The notes beneath the pieces are model-generated. The model was not told the origin of the DNA. It ran no database searches and saw only the letters and a list, made by a program, of their open reading frames with translations. This document shows, in pieces, positions 17,957-25,990 of a stretch of DNA of 64,000 bases. The translations under genes and the position numbers were made by a program. This DNA is from Ktedonobacter robiniae (GTDB lineage: Bacteria > Chloroflexota > Ktedonobacteria > Ktedonobacterales > Ktedonobacteraceae). The stretch is taken from assembly GCF_016587375.1 (NCBI RefSeq), contig NZ_BNJG01000001.1, positions 124,001 to 188,000 on the forward strand, in the 5' to 3' direction. Each line of letters starts with the position of its first letter. Within the stretch, counting starts at the first letter, position 1.

Positions 17957-17981
17957 AACTTGATAACAAGACTATCAAGTT
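17957..17981. promoter_or_regulatory. HAIR-like operator (HspR binding site) upstream of hsp20
   Basis: CTTGATA (17959-17965), a 7-nt spacer and TATCAAG (17973-17979), extended by two more pairs on each side. The HspR-associated inverted repeat is CTTGAGT-N7-ACTCAAG, so the outer five bases and the spacing match exactly. It lies about 165 bp before the hsp20 start. HspR itself is not in the window. Confidence 0.6.
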
Positions 17982-18146
17982 TTCTAACAATTCTCTTATA
18001 TACCTTTTACGTTCTTCTAACACTCCCCGAAGTATACTATCGGCAGTGAACGAGAGAGATACACAAACAAACAGGCGGGCGAGAGCCATATACACTCCGT
18101 CCGCACCTATACAAAATACTTTCTTAGTAATAAGGAGGACTATACA

Positions 18147-18593
18147 ATGGCTAACCTTACTCGCTACAACCCTTTCAATGAGTTCGTTTCTCTGCGCGAA
18201 GCGATGGATCGCCTCTTTGAGGACAGCGTGATTACGCCACGCACCACTGGCGCCTTCTTCAATCGCGCGCTGCCAGCCAACCTGTATGAGACGGCTGAGG
18301 ACTTTACGCTCCAGGTACCGATGCCCGGTGTCAAGCCTGAGAACGTCGAGATCAACGTCCAGCAGGATGTGGTGAACCTGAAGTGGCAGACAGGTGTAGA
18401 GATTCCTGAGAATGCGACAGTGCATTATCATGGCTTCCAGAAGGGCGAGTACCAGCAGAGCTTTACTGTTCCTTCGCCCATCAACTCCGAGCGCGCCGAG
18501 GCAAGCTACAAGGATGGTATTCTGACCCTGCGCCTACCCAAAGCGGAGCATGCTCGCGCTCGCACCATCAAGGTCAACGCTGCCAACAGCTAA
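18147..18593 (+). CDS. Hsp20/alpha-crystallin small heat-shock protein
   Basis: An ATP-independent holdase chaperone of 148 residues. A strong AAGGAGG site lies 9 nt before the ATG. The N-terminal arm NPFNEFVSLREAMDRLFEDS is typical of class A small heat-shock proteins. The alpha-crystallin domain (about 43-140) starts NLYETAEDFTLQVPMPGVKPENVEI and ends with the A-x-x-x-G-I-L motif (ASYKDGILTLRLPKAE), then a short tail lacking a clear I-x-I motif. It is monocistronic between a HAIR-like operator and a hairpin terminator, which suggests heat control by HspR. The leader is about 110 nt or longer. Confidence 0.93.
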   Translation: MANLTRYNPFNEFVSLREAMDRLFEDSVITPRTTGAFFNRALPANLYETAEDFTLQVPMPGVKPENVEINVQQDVVNLKWQTGVEIPENATVHYHGFQKGEYQQSFTVPSPINSERAEASYKDGILTLRLPKAEHARARTIKVNAANS

Positions 18594-18646
18594 GCGAGAC
18601 AATCTCAACAAAGGGGCTTTCGACACCGAAGGTTGCCTGATACGAT

Positions 18647-18699
18647 AAGGATAAGGAAGAACTGGGAGGCTCATATCCCCCGGCTCTTCCTTATCCTTT
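18647..18699 (+). terminator. Hairpin terminator after hsp20
   Basis: AAGGATAAGGAAGA (from 18647) pairs with TCTTCCTTATCCTT ending at 18699, with a further imperfect CTGGG/CCCGG extension and a loop of about 10 nt. The stem is long, with no real T-run. Confidence 0.6.
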
Positions 18700-18715
18700 A
18701 GCCCATAATGCGCTC

Positions 18716-18744
18716 TTGCAAACCAGCTTCTCCCGTAGTATACT
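18716..18744 (+). promoter_or_regulatory. Sigma-70 promoter for infC
   Basis: TTGCAA (18716-18721), a 17-bp spacer and TATACT (18739-18744). The start near 18751 would give a leader of about 145 nt before the infC start codon. Confidence 0.6.
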
Positions 18745-18894
18745 AGTACCATTCGCTGCTGGACGATAGCGGATCAGTATGTTATGTGCTTGAAACCATG
18801 AGCAGGTATCTTACCGCTCAGGTTAACGGGCAAACGTGATGCATAACGGAACGTCATTCAATATTCACTCATCACCGAAGAGGAGGTTCGGCCT

Positions 18895-19545
18895 ATTAAC
18901 AGGGACTTTCGTGGCAACGACAACAGACCACGTGAGACACGTACCAACGAACGCGTCCGTGCTCGTGAGGTACGCGTTATCGATGAAAATGGCGAGATGT
19001 TGGGAGTGATGCCCCCAATGCGTGCTCTTGATATCGCACGCGAACGTGACCTTGACCTGGTCGAGGTATCTCCAAATGTAGTTCCACCCGTATGTAAACT
19101 GATGGACTACGGTCGCTTCAAATACGATCAGAACAAAAAAGAGAACGAGGCCCGCAAAAAGCAGAAGATTGTTACCGTCAAAGAGATTCGCCTGCGCCCT
19201 CGTACCGATGACCATGATATCGAGGTCAAGACACGCAAAATCCAACAGTTCCTTGCTGAAGGCGACAGAGTCAAGGTTAGTGTCCAGTTTCGTGGGGCAG
19301 AGATGCGCCACCCTGAAATTGGCCGCCGCTTGCTCGACGACATTGCCGAAGTCTTGAAAGGGACCGTGACCATTGAGCGTACTCCTTCAATGGAAGGACG
19401 TATGATGTCAATGATCCTTTCTCGTGCCCCCGGCTGGGAACCGCCCAAGAAACAAACTCCCCCTCCCTCTGACAAGCAAAAGGCTAGCGATACTCCCGCT
19501 GAAGAAATGCCTCAAAGCAGCGATGCAAAGGACGCGACACCATAA
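18895..19545 (+). CDS. infC: Translation initiation factor IF-3 with ATT start codon
   Basis: IF-3 binds the 30S subunit and checks start codons. The family N-terminus INRDFRGN ... VRVIDENGEMLGVM is open only back to ATT at 18895, which sits 8 nt after a perfect AGGAGG (18881-18886). No in-frame ATG, GTG or TTG precedes it until ATG 18997, which would delete much of the N-domain. An AUU start is the well-known autoregulatory start of infC in other bacteria. The protein is 216 residues: N-domain to about 75, linker KKENEARKKQKIV, C-domain (IRLRPRTDDHDIEVKTRKIQ) and an extra Pro/Ser-rich tail of about 35 residues. The usual rpmI and rplT do not follow. Confidence 0.93.
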   Translation: MNRDFRGNDNRPRETRTNERVRAREVRVIDENGEMLGVMPPMRALDIARERDLDLVEVSPNVVPPVCKLMDYGRFKYDQNKKENEARKKQKIVTVKEIRLRPRTDDHDIEVKTRKIQQFLAEGDRVKVSVQFRGAEMRHPEIGRRLLDDIAEVLKGTVTIERTPSMEGRMMSMILSRAPGWEPPKKQTPPPSDKQKASDTPAEEMPQSSDAKDATP

Positions 19546-19621
19546 GCGCTACTCTGCGCCCGGTCGCTCTTTTCTGTCTGTCTGTCCTCTTTACGATCGT
19601 TCCGTAGAAAAGGAAAACAGC

Positions 19622-19672
19622 ATGGCAGAAGAAGTCACTATCAGGCCACAAAAAAGAGAGCATAGGTTATAA
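19622..19672 (+). CDS. Possible 16-residue peptide overlapping a terminator
   Basis: ATG at 19622 follows AAAAGGAAAACAGC and reads MAEEVTIRPQKREHRL before TAA. Its last third is the left arm of an intrinsic terminator (19650-19689). This could be chance, a decayed remnant of an infC-operon gene, or a peptide whose translation affects the terminator. There is no similarity I can name. Confidence 0.25.
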   Translation: MAEEVTIRPQKREHRL

Positions 19673-19689
19673 GCTATGCTCTCTTTTTT
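19650..19689 (+). terminator. Intrinsic terminator after infC
   Basis: A 16-bp perfect stem (19650-19665 with 19674-19689), loop GTTATAAG, with A-run on the left and seven T on the right. This is a classical Rho-independent terminator for the infC transcript. Confidence 0.85.
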
Positions 19690-19798
19690 TATGGTCTCCA
19701 GACGATTTTCCTTTTTAGGAACTTTTTCGCTATGCTCACCCTGGAGTTAGGCAGCAAGCAGAAAAGAATTGAAAATCCTACATTTCCTCTTTCAAGAA

Positions 19799-19827
19799 TT
19801 GACTTTTGCGCATAACACAACTAAGAT
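19799..19827 (+). promoter_or_regulatory. Sigma-70 promoter for the S41 protease gene
   Basis: TTGACT (19799-19804), a 17-bp spacer and TAAGAT (19822-19827), about 100 bp before the GTG start at 19929. Confidence 0.5.
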
Positions 19828-19928
19828 AGAATCACATTTCACAACAGATACATAAGTAACAATATACTCCTTTGGAGAGTTCTACCGTTTCCCGTACACA
19901 CAACATAACGCCACATGGAGGCTTCTCG

Positions 19929-21398
19929 GTGAGTAGATATGATGACCCCCGCTGGTACGAAGAGCAGCATGGCAATTCCATGCCCCCTCAACCTCCAGCA
20001 TATGATGATCTGAACCAGCTACCCCCTCCCCCTGCACAACCTGGAGGAATGCCTGGCTACCCTTACGCTCCCGCCCCCTATAATCCCTACCAGCCCTACC
20101 AGCAACAGCCTGGAGTGCCGCAAGCCGGGCATCAGCGCCCCAAACGGCGCAATCTTGGCCGCATCTTCGCCCAGGCTCTGACCCTGGTCGCACTCGTCGT
20201 GCTTGCCTTCTTTGGCGGCTGGTTCGCGCACCAGCTTTTCGGCAATTCATTTTCCACTCCCAGCAGCACTGATTCGCGAGCTTATTCGAACCTCATTCAG
20301 CAAGCCTGGACCGTTATCGACCAGCATTATGTTGATCGCAAGGCCGTCGATTACAAGAACATGTCCTACTCCGCGATTCGCAGCATGGTTGATTCCTTGA
20401 AGGATCGAGGACATACGCGTTTTATGACGCCTGAAGAGGTCCAGTCTGAGAATCAGCAGTTGAGCGGCAAATTCATCGGAATCGGTATCTACCTGCACCA
20501 GGATCCAAAAACCAAGGATCTCTCCATTGCGAGCACCATTCCTGGCGCTCCTGCTGAGGGTGCGGGGCTGAAGCGCGGCGATATCCTGCTCTCGGTCAAT
20601 GGACAGGACGTGCGTGGCAAGGATACAACAGCGGTCAGCCAGCTGATCAAGGGAGAAGCCGGGACAAGCGTCACCATTAAGGTTCAGCGCCCGGGACAGA
20701 ATCAGCCGCTCACCTTTAAGATCGAACGCAAGGAGATCAACGTTCCCAATGTAATTCTGCACTATATCCCTGAAGAGCATGTCGCGCACATCCAGATCGT
20801 GCAGTTTACCAATGGCGTCTCCGACCAGTTGCGTGACGCCCTCCAACAGGCCAAAGATAAGGGCGCGAAGAAATATATCCTTGACCTGCGCGATAATCCA
20901 GGCGGCTACCTCAACGAGGCCACTCAGATCGCCAGCATGTTCGTCAAGAGCGGCAACGTGCTGATTGAGAAAGATAGCAGCGGACGGGAAACGCCGGTAC
21001 CCGTTACTGGCAGTACGATTGATACCCAGAGCACGCTCGTTGTCCTGATCAATACCAACTCTGCCAGCGCAGCAGAGATCGTTACCGCGGCCCTCAAAGA
21101 CAATAATCGTGCCTTCGTCATCGGTGATCCACATACCTTTGGCACCGGAACGGTTCTACAGCAATACTCCCTCTCGGATGGCTCGGCAATCCTGCTTGGC
21201 GTCCAGGAATGGCTTACACCAAAAGGAAAGTTCATCCGCGACAATGGCGTTGAACCTAACCAGGTCGTCAAATTGCCAGACAGTAGCGCGCCACTTACCC
21301 CCGCTGATGAGAATAGCGGCAACTACTCACTCCAAAAGATACTGAGCAGCGGCGACACCCAGTTGATCGCAGCCCTCAAGTATCTGCAAAATCACTAA
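19929..21398 (+). CDS. S41-family carboxyl-terminal processing protease, catalytic Lys replaced
   Basis: A membrane-anchored CtpA/Prc-type protein, 489 residues from GTG at 19929, which follows GGAGG with 7-nt spacing. There is an N-terminal Pro/Tyr-rich cytoplasmic tail (about 1-70), one membrane helix (FAQALTLVALVVLAFFGGWF, about 80-99) and an S41 N-domain. A PDZ domain follows (about 180-270, GIGIYLHQ ... GLKRGDILLSVNG) and then the peptidase fold (YILDLRDNPGGYLNEA). The nucleophile is S380 in TNSASAAEIV. The partner Lys of the Ser-Lys dyad (TFGKG in Prc) is Thr here: TFGTGTVLQ, T406. It may use another base or be inactive. It ends at a 34-bp hairpin. Confidence 0.88.
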   Translation: MSRYDDPRWYEEQHGNSMPPQPPAYDDLNQLPPPPAQPGGMPGYPYAPAPYNPYQPYQQQPGVPQAGHQRPKRRNLGRIFAQALTLVALVVLAFFGGWFAHQLFGNSFSTPSSTDSRAYSNLIQQAWTVIDQHYVDRKAVDYKNMSYSAIRSMVDSLKDRGHTRFMTPEEVQSENQQLSGKFIGIGIYLHQDPKTKDLSIASTIPGAPAEGAGLKRGDILLSVNGQDVRGKDTTAVSQLIKGEAGTSVTIKVQRPGQNQPLTFKIERKEINVPNVILHYIPEEHVAHIQIVQFTNGVSDQLRDALQQAKDKGAKKYILDLRDNPGGYLNEATQIASMFVKSGNVLIEKDSSGRETPVPVTGSTIDTQSTLVVLINTNSASAAEIVTAALKDNNRAFVIGDPHTFGTGTVLQQYSLSDGSAILLGVQEWLTPKGKFIRDNGVEPNQVVKLPDSSAPLTPADENSGNYSLQKILSSGDTQLIAALKYLQNH

Positions 21399-21406
21399 GC
21401 TAGCAT

Positions 21407-21479
21407 CTCGCCCAGGTAGACTGTAATACGCCCTGACAGCCTTCAGCTGTCAGGGCGTATTACAGTCTACCTGGGCGAG
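21407..21479. terminator. 34-bp perfect hairpin between convergent genes
   Basis: Left arm 21407-21440, loop CTTCA, right arm 21446-21479, all 34 pairs matched. It lies 8 bp after the S41 stop and 45 bp before the converging HMG-CoA lyase stop. There is no T-run. The apex CCCTGACAGC/GCTGTCAGGG resembles the hairpins at 8740, 32573 and 39445; CACCGCAAGTGCAAG follows on the right. Confidence 0.8.
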
Positions 21480-21524
21480 CCACCGCAAGTGCAAGGGCAT
21501 CTCGCATACATCAAGAAGATAGCG

Positions 21525-22442
21525 TTAATTACAGGCAGACATGGCAGCCTGGTAATACTTGCTTGTAGGGGTATGACCAAGGAAGGGGGCGATGGTACGC
21601 GTTGCCGCGACGAGCTTCTCCAGGTTCACACCTGTCTCAATCCCCATGCCATTGAGCATATACACCAGGTCCTCGGTCGCCAGGTTTCCAGCCGCGCCAG
21701 GCGCGTAGGGACACCCACCCAGGCCACCCGCTGAGGAATCCACAGTCGTAATCCCCATCTGTAAGGCCGCCAGGACATTGGCCAGCGCCGTGCCACGCGT
21801 GTCATGAAAATGAACCGCTAGCTGGCTCGCTGGGATGCTGTGGTGGGAGAGCAGAAGATCCAGTACTTCGATCACCTGCTTTGGCGTCGCAACTCCAATC
21901 GTGTCCCCCAGGGAGAGTTCGCTTACCCCCAGGGAGAGCAAGGCCAGCGCCACATCCGCCACTTTTTCGGGGGCGACCTGGCCCTCATAGGGACAGCCAA
22001 ATACTGTTGAGATATAGCCGCGCACCGAGACACCTTCCTGGCGCGCTAGCTCTATAACCGGGCGAAAGTTCTCCAGGCTCTGTGCAATGGTCGCGTTAAT
22101 ATTATGGCGGGTAAACTCCTCGCTGGCCGCAGTAAATACGGCAATAGCACGCACGCCTGCCACTAGGGCACGCTCCATACCCTTGCTGTTGGGGACCAGG
22201 ACAGGGTACTCGACGCTCTCCAGGTGTTTGATGCTTTGCATCACCTCGCTGGCATCGCTCAACTGTGGAATGGCTCGTGGGCTGACAAAAGAGGTGGCCT
22301 CGACAACTGGCAGCCCCGCCTTGCTCAGAAGGTCAATGAAGCGAATCTTCTCCGCTGTTGGAACCAGTGCCTTCTCGTTCTGCAAGCCATCGCGTGGCCC
22401 AACCTCGACCACGCGCACACGCTCAGGCCAGGAGACGCTCAT
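21525..22442 (-). CDS. mvaB: Hydroxymethylglutaryl-CoA lyase
   Basis: Cleaves HMG-CoA to acetyl-CoA and acetoacetate, the last step of leucine degradation. It is 305 residues, as in known lyases. Motifs: VEVGPRDGLQNE with the metal Asp and catalytic Arg, EATSFVSPRAIPQLSDA, SVFGCPYEG-like region (STVFGCPYEGQV), DTIGVATP, metal-binding HFHDTRGTALANV and the signature GLGGCPYAPGAAGN with the active-site Cys. Its ATG overlaps the stop of the CNNM/CBS gene by 4 nt, so they are co-transcribed. The carboxylase genes of the same pathway start about 3.5 kb away on the other strand. Confidence 0.94.
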   Translation of the reverse strand: MSVSWPERVRVVEVGPRDGLQNEKALVPTAEKIRFIDLLSKAGLPVVEATSFVSPRAIPQLSDASEVMQSIKHLESVEYPVLVPNSKGMERALVAGVRAIAVFTAASEEFTRHNINATIAQSLENFRPVIELARQEGVSVRGYISTVFGCPYEGQVAPEKVADVALALLSLGVSELSLGDTIGVATPKQVIEVLDLLLSHHSIPASQLAVHFHDTRGTALANVLAALQMGITTVDSSAGGLGGCPYAPGAAGNLATEDLVYMLNGMGIETGVNLEKLVAATRTIAPFLGHTPTSKYYQAAMSACN

Positions 22443-23905
22443 GCGACACCTCCAGATTGCTCATGGTAGCTAAAGGCCGCCTCTGGCGTGGGAGTATAGA
22501 TCTGTTCGGTCTCACCCTTTTTCTCACGCTCCTGCTGTGAGGGAAGGACCAGTACCTCTCCCTGTTCCTGCTCGGGCTGTGACTTCTCCTCCGGCTTGCG
22601 CTCAACGCGAATCGTCAGAATACGGCGCCCCTTGGTACCCAGCACAGTAAAGGTCAACCCCTGATAGCGCACGGTGTCGCCAACCGAGGGGATCTTATCC
22701 AGTTGTGCATACACAAAGCCACCCAGCGTGCCATAGTCTTCGTCCTCAAGCTTCATATCCATGATCTCGTTAAACTCATAGATACCAACCTTGGCGTCAA
22801 AGACGTATTCGTCATCGCTCACCTTCTCATACAGGTTCTCTTCGCGGTCATACTCGTCTTTGATGTCGCCCACAATCTCTTCCATTAAATCTTCGATAGT
22901 GGCCAGGCCCGTCACAGAGCCATATTCATCGACAACAATGACCATGTGGACGCGTTTCTGGCGGATCTCGCGCAGGAGGCCATCAAGCTTCTTAGTTTCA
23001 GGGACAAAGTAGGCGGGGCGCACCAGGTCACGAATCAGCAAGTGATCATGCCCCTCGCGCAACTCTTTGAGCATATCTTTAGTATAGAGGACGCCAATAA
23101 TATCATCAATCCCTTTCTCAGCATCATAGACCGGGATACGCGAGAAGCCACCCTGCATGGCAACATCCACCGCCTCAGTGACGGTCGCGTCACTGGCAAG
23201 GGTGATCATATCGATGCGCGGCACCATTACCTCGCGGGCCGTGGTATCGCCGAACTCGAAGATGCTGTGGATCATCTCGGTTTCTGCCTCTTCGAGGATT
23301 CCCTCTTCTTCGCCCACGGTTACCAGCATACGCAGCTCCTCCTCCGTGACGAAGGGACCTTTGCGCTTCACATGCCCGCCCAGCAGGCGAACCAGGGCCG
23401 TAGTCATGACGCTCAGGAGGGAGACCAGCGGACGCAGAACCCAGGCCGCCGCCAGGACGGGACCAACCAGGGTACGCGCCCAGCGCATAGGATTCTGCAC
23501 TGCCGCGGTCTTGGGGGTAATTTCACAAAAGATAAGCACCACAGCGGAGGTAATCACCGAAGAAAGCAGCTCACCCCACGATGAGGAGAAACGCAGCGCC
23601 AGAACCGTCGCCAGGCTGGAGGCCACAATGACGGCCACACTGTTGACGATGAGAATAGTCGAGAGAAAGGTATTTGGCTCTGCGAGGAGACGCTCAATCT
23701 CGATGGCGGGCTTATCGCCCTCGTCAATGAGATTTTTGAGCTTGATACGACTGACAGAAGTTAACGCTGTCTCAGCAGCGGAGGCCACACCACAGAGGAT
23801 GAGCATGAGCAGCAGAATAGTAATCTGCAACCACGCCTGCCCATCCAGACTTGGTATGTGAAAATCGATTGCGGCTGCTAAACTACCTAGTTCAGGGCCG
23901 TCCAT
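22439..23905 (-). CDS. CNNM/CorC-type membrane protein with CBS pair (hemolysin family)
   Basis: A 488-residue inner-membrane protein. The CNNM (DUF21) domain (about 20-200) has ASAAETALTSVSRIKLKNL near the first helix and further helices (ILIVNSVAVIVASSLATVLA, AWVLRPLVSLLSVMTTALV). A CBS pair (about 215-340; REVMVPRIDMITL, GFSRIPVYD, VVDEYGSVTGLATIEDLMEE) and a CorC/HlyC C-domain (about 355-435) follow; the last 45 residues are a Glu/Gln-rich tail. Relatives are Mg2+/Na+-linked transporters or efflux factors. ATG 23905 is preferred over a TTG at 23926 because GAAAGG precedes it. It overlaps HMG-CoA lyase by 4 nt. Confidence 0.9.
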   Translation of the reverse strand: MDGPELGSLAAAIDFHIPSLDGQAWLQITILLLMLILCGVASAAETALTSVSRIKLKNLIDEGDKPAIEIERLLAEPNTFLSTILIVNSVAVIVASSLATVLALRFSSSWGELLSSVITSAVVLIFCEITPKTAAVQNPMRWARTLVGPVLAAAWVLRPLVSLLSVMTTALVRLLGGHVKRKGPFVTEEELRMLVTVGEEEGILEEAETEMIHSIFEFGDTTAREVMVPRIDMITLASDATVTEAVDVAMQGGFSRIPVYDAEKGIDDIIGVLYTKDMLKELREGHDHLLIRDLVRPAYFVPETKKLDGLLREIRQKRVHMVIVVDEYGSVTGLATIEDLMEEIVGDIKDEYDREENLYEKVSDDEYVFDAKVGIYEFNEIMDMKLEDEDYGTLGGFVYAQLDKIPSVGDTVRYQGLTFTVLGTKGRRILTIRVERKPEEKSQPEQEQGEVLVLPSQQEREKKGETEQIYTPTPEAAFSYHEQSGGVA

Positions 23906-23988
23906 AGTTTTGTAACTGCCTTTCAAAATGTGTTCGTGCCTGATACACCTTATACGAAGTTTATAAAGTTCGGTTACACGAAGACACT

Positions 23989-25419
23989 TTATTGTTTTTC
24001 ACCTGCGGGTGCGCTTACATCCTCTTCCTGCTTCAAAGAACGCAGAAAACGGGCAGGAACGCCAGCCACAAGTGTATCGTCGGGAACATCTCTGGTTACG
24101 ACCGCGCCGGCACCCGTATACGCACGATTTCCAATCGTGACAGGAGCCACCAGCGTGGTATCACAACCAATAAAAGCACCCTCTCCTATAATTGTACGAT
24201 GTTTTTCTTTGCCATCAAAATTTGATGTAATGGAACCGGCGGCAATATTGGTGCCGCTACCAATGGTCGCATCGCCCATGTAGCTAAAGTGATGCATCTG
24301 GGTCTGGGGACCAAGATAAGAGTTTTTCACCTCGGCATAGTTCCCCAGGTATACACCACGCGCCAGGTGGGCGCCAGGGCGGCAGTGACTAAAGGGTCCC
24401 ACACGTACCTCGGCCTCAAGCGTCGCTTCCTCCAACACAGACTGGCGAATGATACAGCGCTCGCCAACTGTAGAATGCTCAATCGTCGTGCCCGGACCGA
24501 TGGTACAGTCGGCACCAATGACCGTTCTGCCCATAAGCATAGTATTTGGCAGCAGCACGGTATCAGGCCCAATTTCAACCTCGTCATCAATATACGTCGT
24601 CGCCGGGTCGAGAATCGTTACCCCGGCATACATGTGACGCTCAAGAATACGCCTCCGTAACAGCTGCTCAGCCTGGGCAAGCTGCACCCGATTATTGATG
24701 CCCACGGTGTCATCCAGCGTCCCCTGTACCGTCGCGATCTCACGCCCCTGCTGACTGGCGATCTCAATTAAATCTGTCAAGTAGTACTCGCCACCCGGAT
24801 TGCGTGGCAGGGCCTCTAACGTGGGCCAGAGCCAGGAGCGCTCAAAGCAATACACGCCCGAGTTGATCTCGTCAATGCGCAACTGCTCCGGCGTGGCGCG
24901 CTTAACCTCGACAATGCCCTGCACGCGTCCAGAACCATCACGCACAATGCGCCCAAAGTCAGAGGGACCTTCGCTACGCGCGGTCAGGAAGGTAATAGTC
25001 GCCTGCTTTGTAATATGCTCAGTAACGATCTGCGCCAATATCTCGGCCCGCACCAATGGAGTGTCGCCATAGCAGACCAGCACCAGGTCAGGTAGGGGAG
25101 AGAGGGCATCAACGGCCTCTTTCGCCGCCAGCACGGCATGCCCTGTGCCAAGCTGTTCTTCCTGCAAGGCATAATGGCAGCGCTCACCAAAGGCGGCTTC
25201 GACCTCCTCGGCATCATGGCCAAGCACGACGACGGGACGATGAGTGGAGACGGTGTCATGAAATGGGGCGAAGACTGACGTAGAAGGAATGGCTTCAACG
25301 GCCTTAAGCACATGATCAAGAAGAGGTGACCCGGCAAGCCGGTGTAATACCTTGTGTAGACGTGAACGCATCCGTGTTCCCTTGCCAGCGGCAAGCACCA
25401 CGGTCGCATAAGTATGCAT
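23989..25419 (-). CDS. glmU: Bifunctional UDP-N-acetylglucosamine pyrophosphorylase / GlcN-1-P acetyltransferase
   Basis: Makes UDP-GlcNAc for peptidoglycan: acetylation of glucosamine-1-P, then uridylation. It is 476 residues. The N-domain has the nucleotide-binding VVLAAGKGTRMRSRLHKVLH, LVCYGDTPLV and the metal-site NSGVYCF. The C-domain is a left-handed beta helix of hexapeptide repeats (from about residue 260: GVTILDPATTYIDDEVEIGP) with the CoA/acetyl site in RPGAHLARGVYLGNYAEVKN and NFDGKEKHRTIIGEGAFIG. No clear ribosome-binding site precedes ATG 25419. It is upstream of the CNNM/CBS gene by about 85 bp on the same strand. Confidence 0.95.
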   Translation of the reverse strand: MHTYATVVLAAGKGTRMRSRLHKVLHRLAGSPLLDHVLKAVEAIPSTSVFAPFHDTVSTHRPVVVLGHDAEEVEAAFGERCHYALQEEQLGTGHAVLAAKEAVDALSPLPDLVLVCYGDTPLVRAEILAQIVTEHITKQATITFLTARSEGPSDFGRIVRDGSGRVQGIVEVKRATPEQLRIDEINSGVYCFERSWLWPTLEALPRNPGGEYYLTDLIEIASQQGREIATVQGTLDDTVGINNRVQLAQAEQLLRRRILERHMYAGVTILDPATTYIDDEVEIGPDTVLLPNTMLMGRTVIGADCTIGPGTTIEHSTVGERCIIRQSVLEEATLEAEVRVGPFSHCRPGAHLARGVYLGNYAEVKNSYLGPQTQMHHFSYMGDATIGSGTNIAAGSITSNFDGKEKHRTIIGEGAFIGCDTTLVAPVTIGNRAYTGAGAVVTRDVPDDTLVAGVPARFLRSLKQEEDVSAPAGEKQ

Positions 25420-25555
25420 ATATGTTTTGCGGCGTGAGACCCCTGTCAGGCGTAGTAGGCAACGCCGCGTCTCCTTTCAGGTTCTCGCGATGGCGAAAAG
25501 TGGCAAGTGTGCAGCTTCCCCGTTACTAACGCTGGCAAAAGCCGTAATTAGCAAA

Positions 25556-25581
25556 TCAGACATTAGCATGCTAATGTCTGA
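25556..25581. repeat. 26-bp perfect palindrome downstream of tRNA-Gln
   Basis: TCAGACATTAGCA joined to its exact complement, with no loop. It lies 30 bp after the 3' end of the minus-strand tRNA-Gln and could act as its terminator (ATTTGC follows) or as a protein site upstream of glmU. Confidence 0.6.
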
Positions 25582-25611
25582 GAGGAATGGTGTTATCCAT
25601 TGTTGTAAAAG

Positions 25612-25686
25612 TGGCTCGGGTGCCAGGATTCGAACCTGGGAATAACGGATCCAAAGACCGTCGCCTTACCGCTTGGCCACACCCGA
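25612..25686 (-). tRNA. tRNA-Gln (anticodon TTG)
   Basis: A 75-nt cloverleaf read on the minus strand with an encoded CCA (25612-25614). Acceptor stem TCGGGTG/CACCCGA, D stem GCC/GGC, anticodon loop CTTTGGA with TTG at 25652-25654, T arm CCAGG-TTCGAAT-CCTGG. Decodes CAA/CAG as Gln. Confidence 0.96.
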
Positions 25687-25738
25687 ACGCAGATATACTG
25701 CCCGGTGAGGATCATATCTAATCACCTCACACGCCTGT

Positions 25739-25767
25739 ATAGTACACGATCTCAAGCCATTTGTCAA
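25739..25767 (-). promoter_or_regulatory. Sigma-70 promoter of tRNA-Gln
   Basis: On the minus strand TTGACA (25762-25767), 17-bp spacer, TACTAT (25739-25744). Predicted start near 25732, about 46 nt before the tRNA. Confidence 0.8.
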
Positions 25768-25778
25768 CAGTATTTTCG

Positions 25779-25840
25779 AGTAGAAGTCAGCGTGTGCGAT
25801 AAGGGTGCATGCACCCTTATCGCACACGCTGACTTCTACT
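25779..25840. repeat. 62-bp perfect loopless palindrome between divergent promoters
   Basis: Left arm 25779-25809 and right arm 25810-25840 match over all 31 pairs with no loop. The tRNA-Gln promoter ends 11 bp to the left and the promoter of the carboxylase operon starts 9 bp to the right, so no gene end is close. It contains GTGTGCGATAAGGGTGCA and its complement. Confidence 0.85.
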
Positions 25841-25849
25841 TAATTTTCC

Positions 25850-25878
25850 TTGACGCTGTTTCTGTGCGGTGCTATCCT
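25850..25878 (+). promoter_or_regulatory. Sigma-70 promoter of the methylcrotonyl-CoA carboxylase operon
   Basis: TTGACG (25850-25855), 17-bp spacer, TATCCT (25873-25878). It is about 110 bp before the carboxyltransferase start and directly beside the 62-bp palindrome. Confidence 0.65.
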
Positions 25879-25990
25879 GCATTTGGGGCGTGTTCTCAAA
25901 ATCGCGCTTCTCGCGCCTCTGTTTTGAAAGAAGGTAGCAATGAGGCTAGCTTCAGGTTCCCACATCACTGCTGAGAGGAACAACACTACT

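Noticed and set aside
20247..21134. 295-codon open frame opposite the S41 protease
   Set aside because: Antisense to conserved PDZ and peptidase motifs, so it is a composition artefact.
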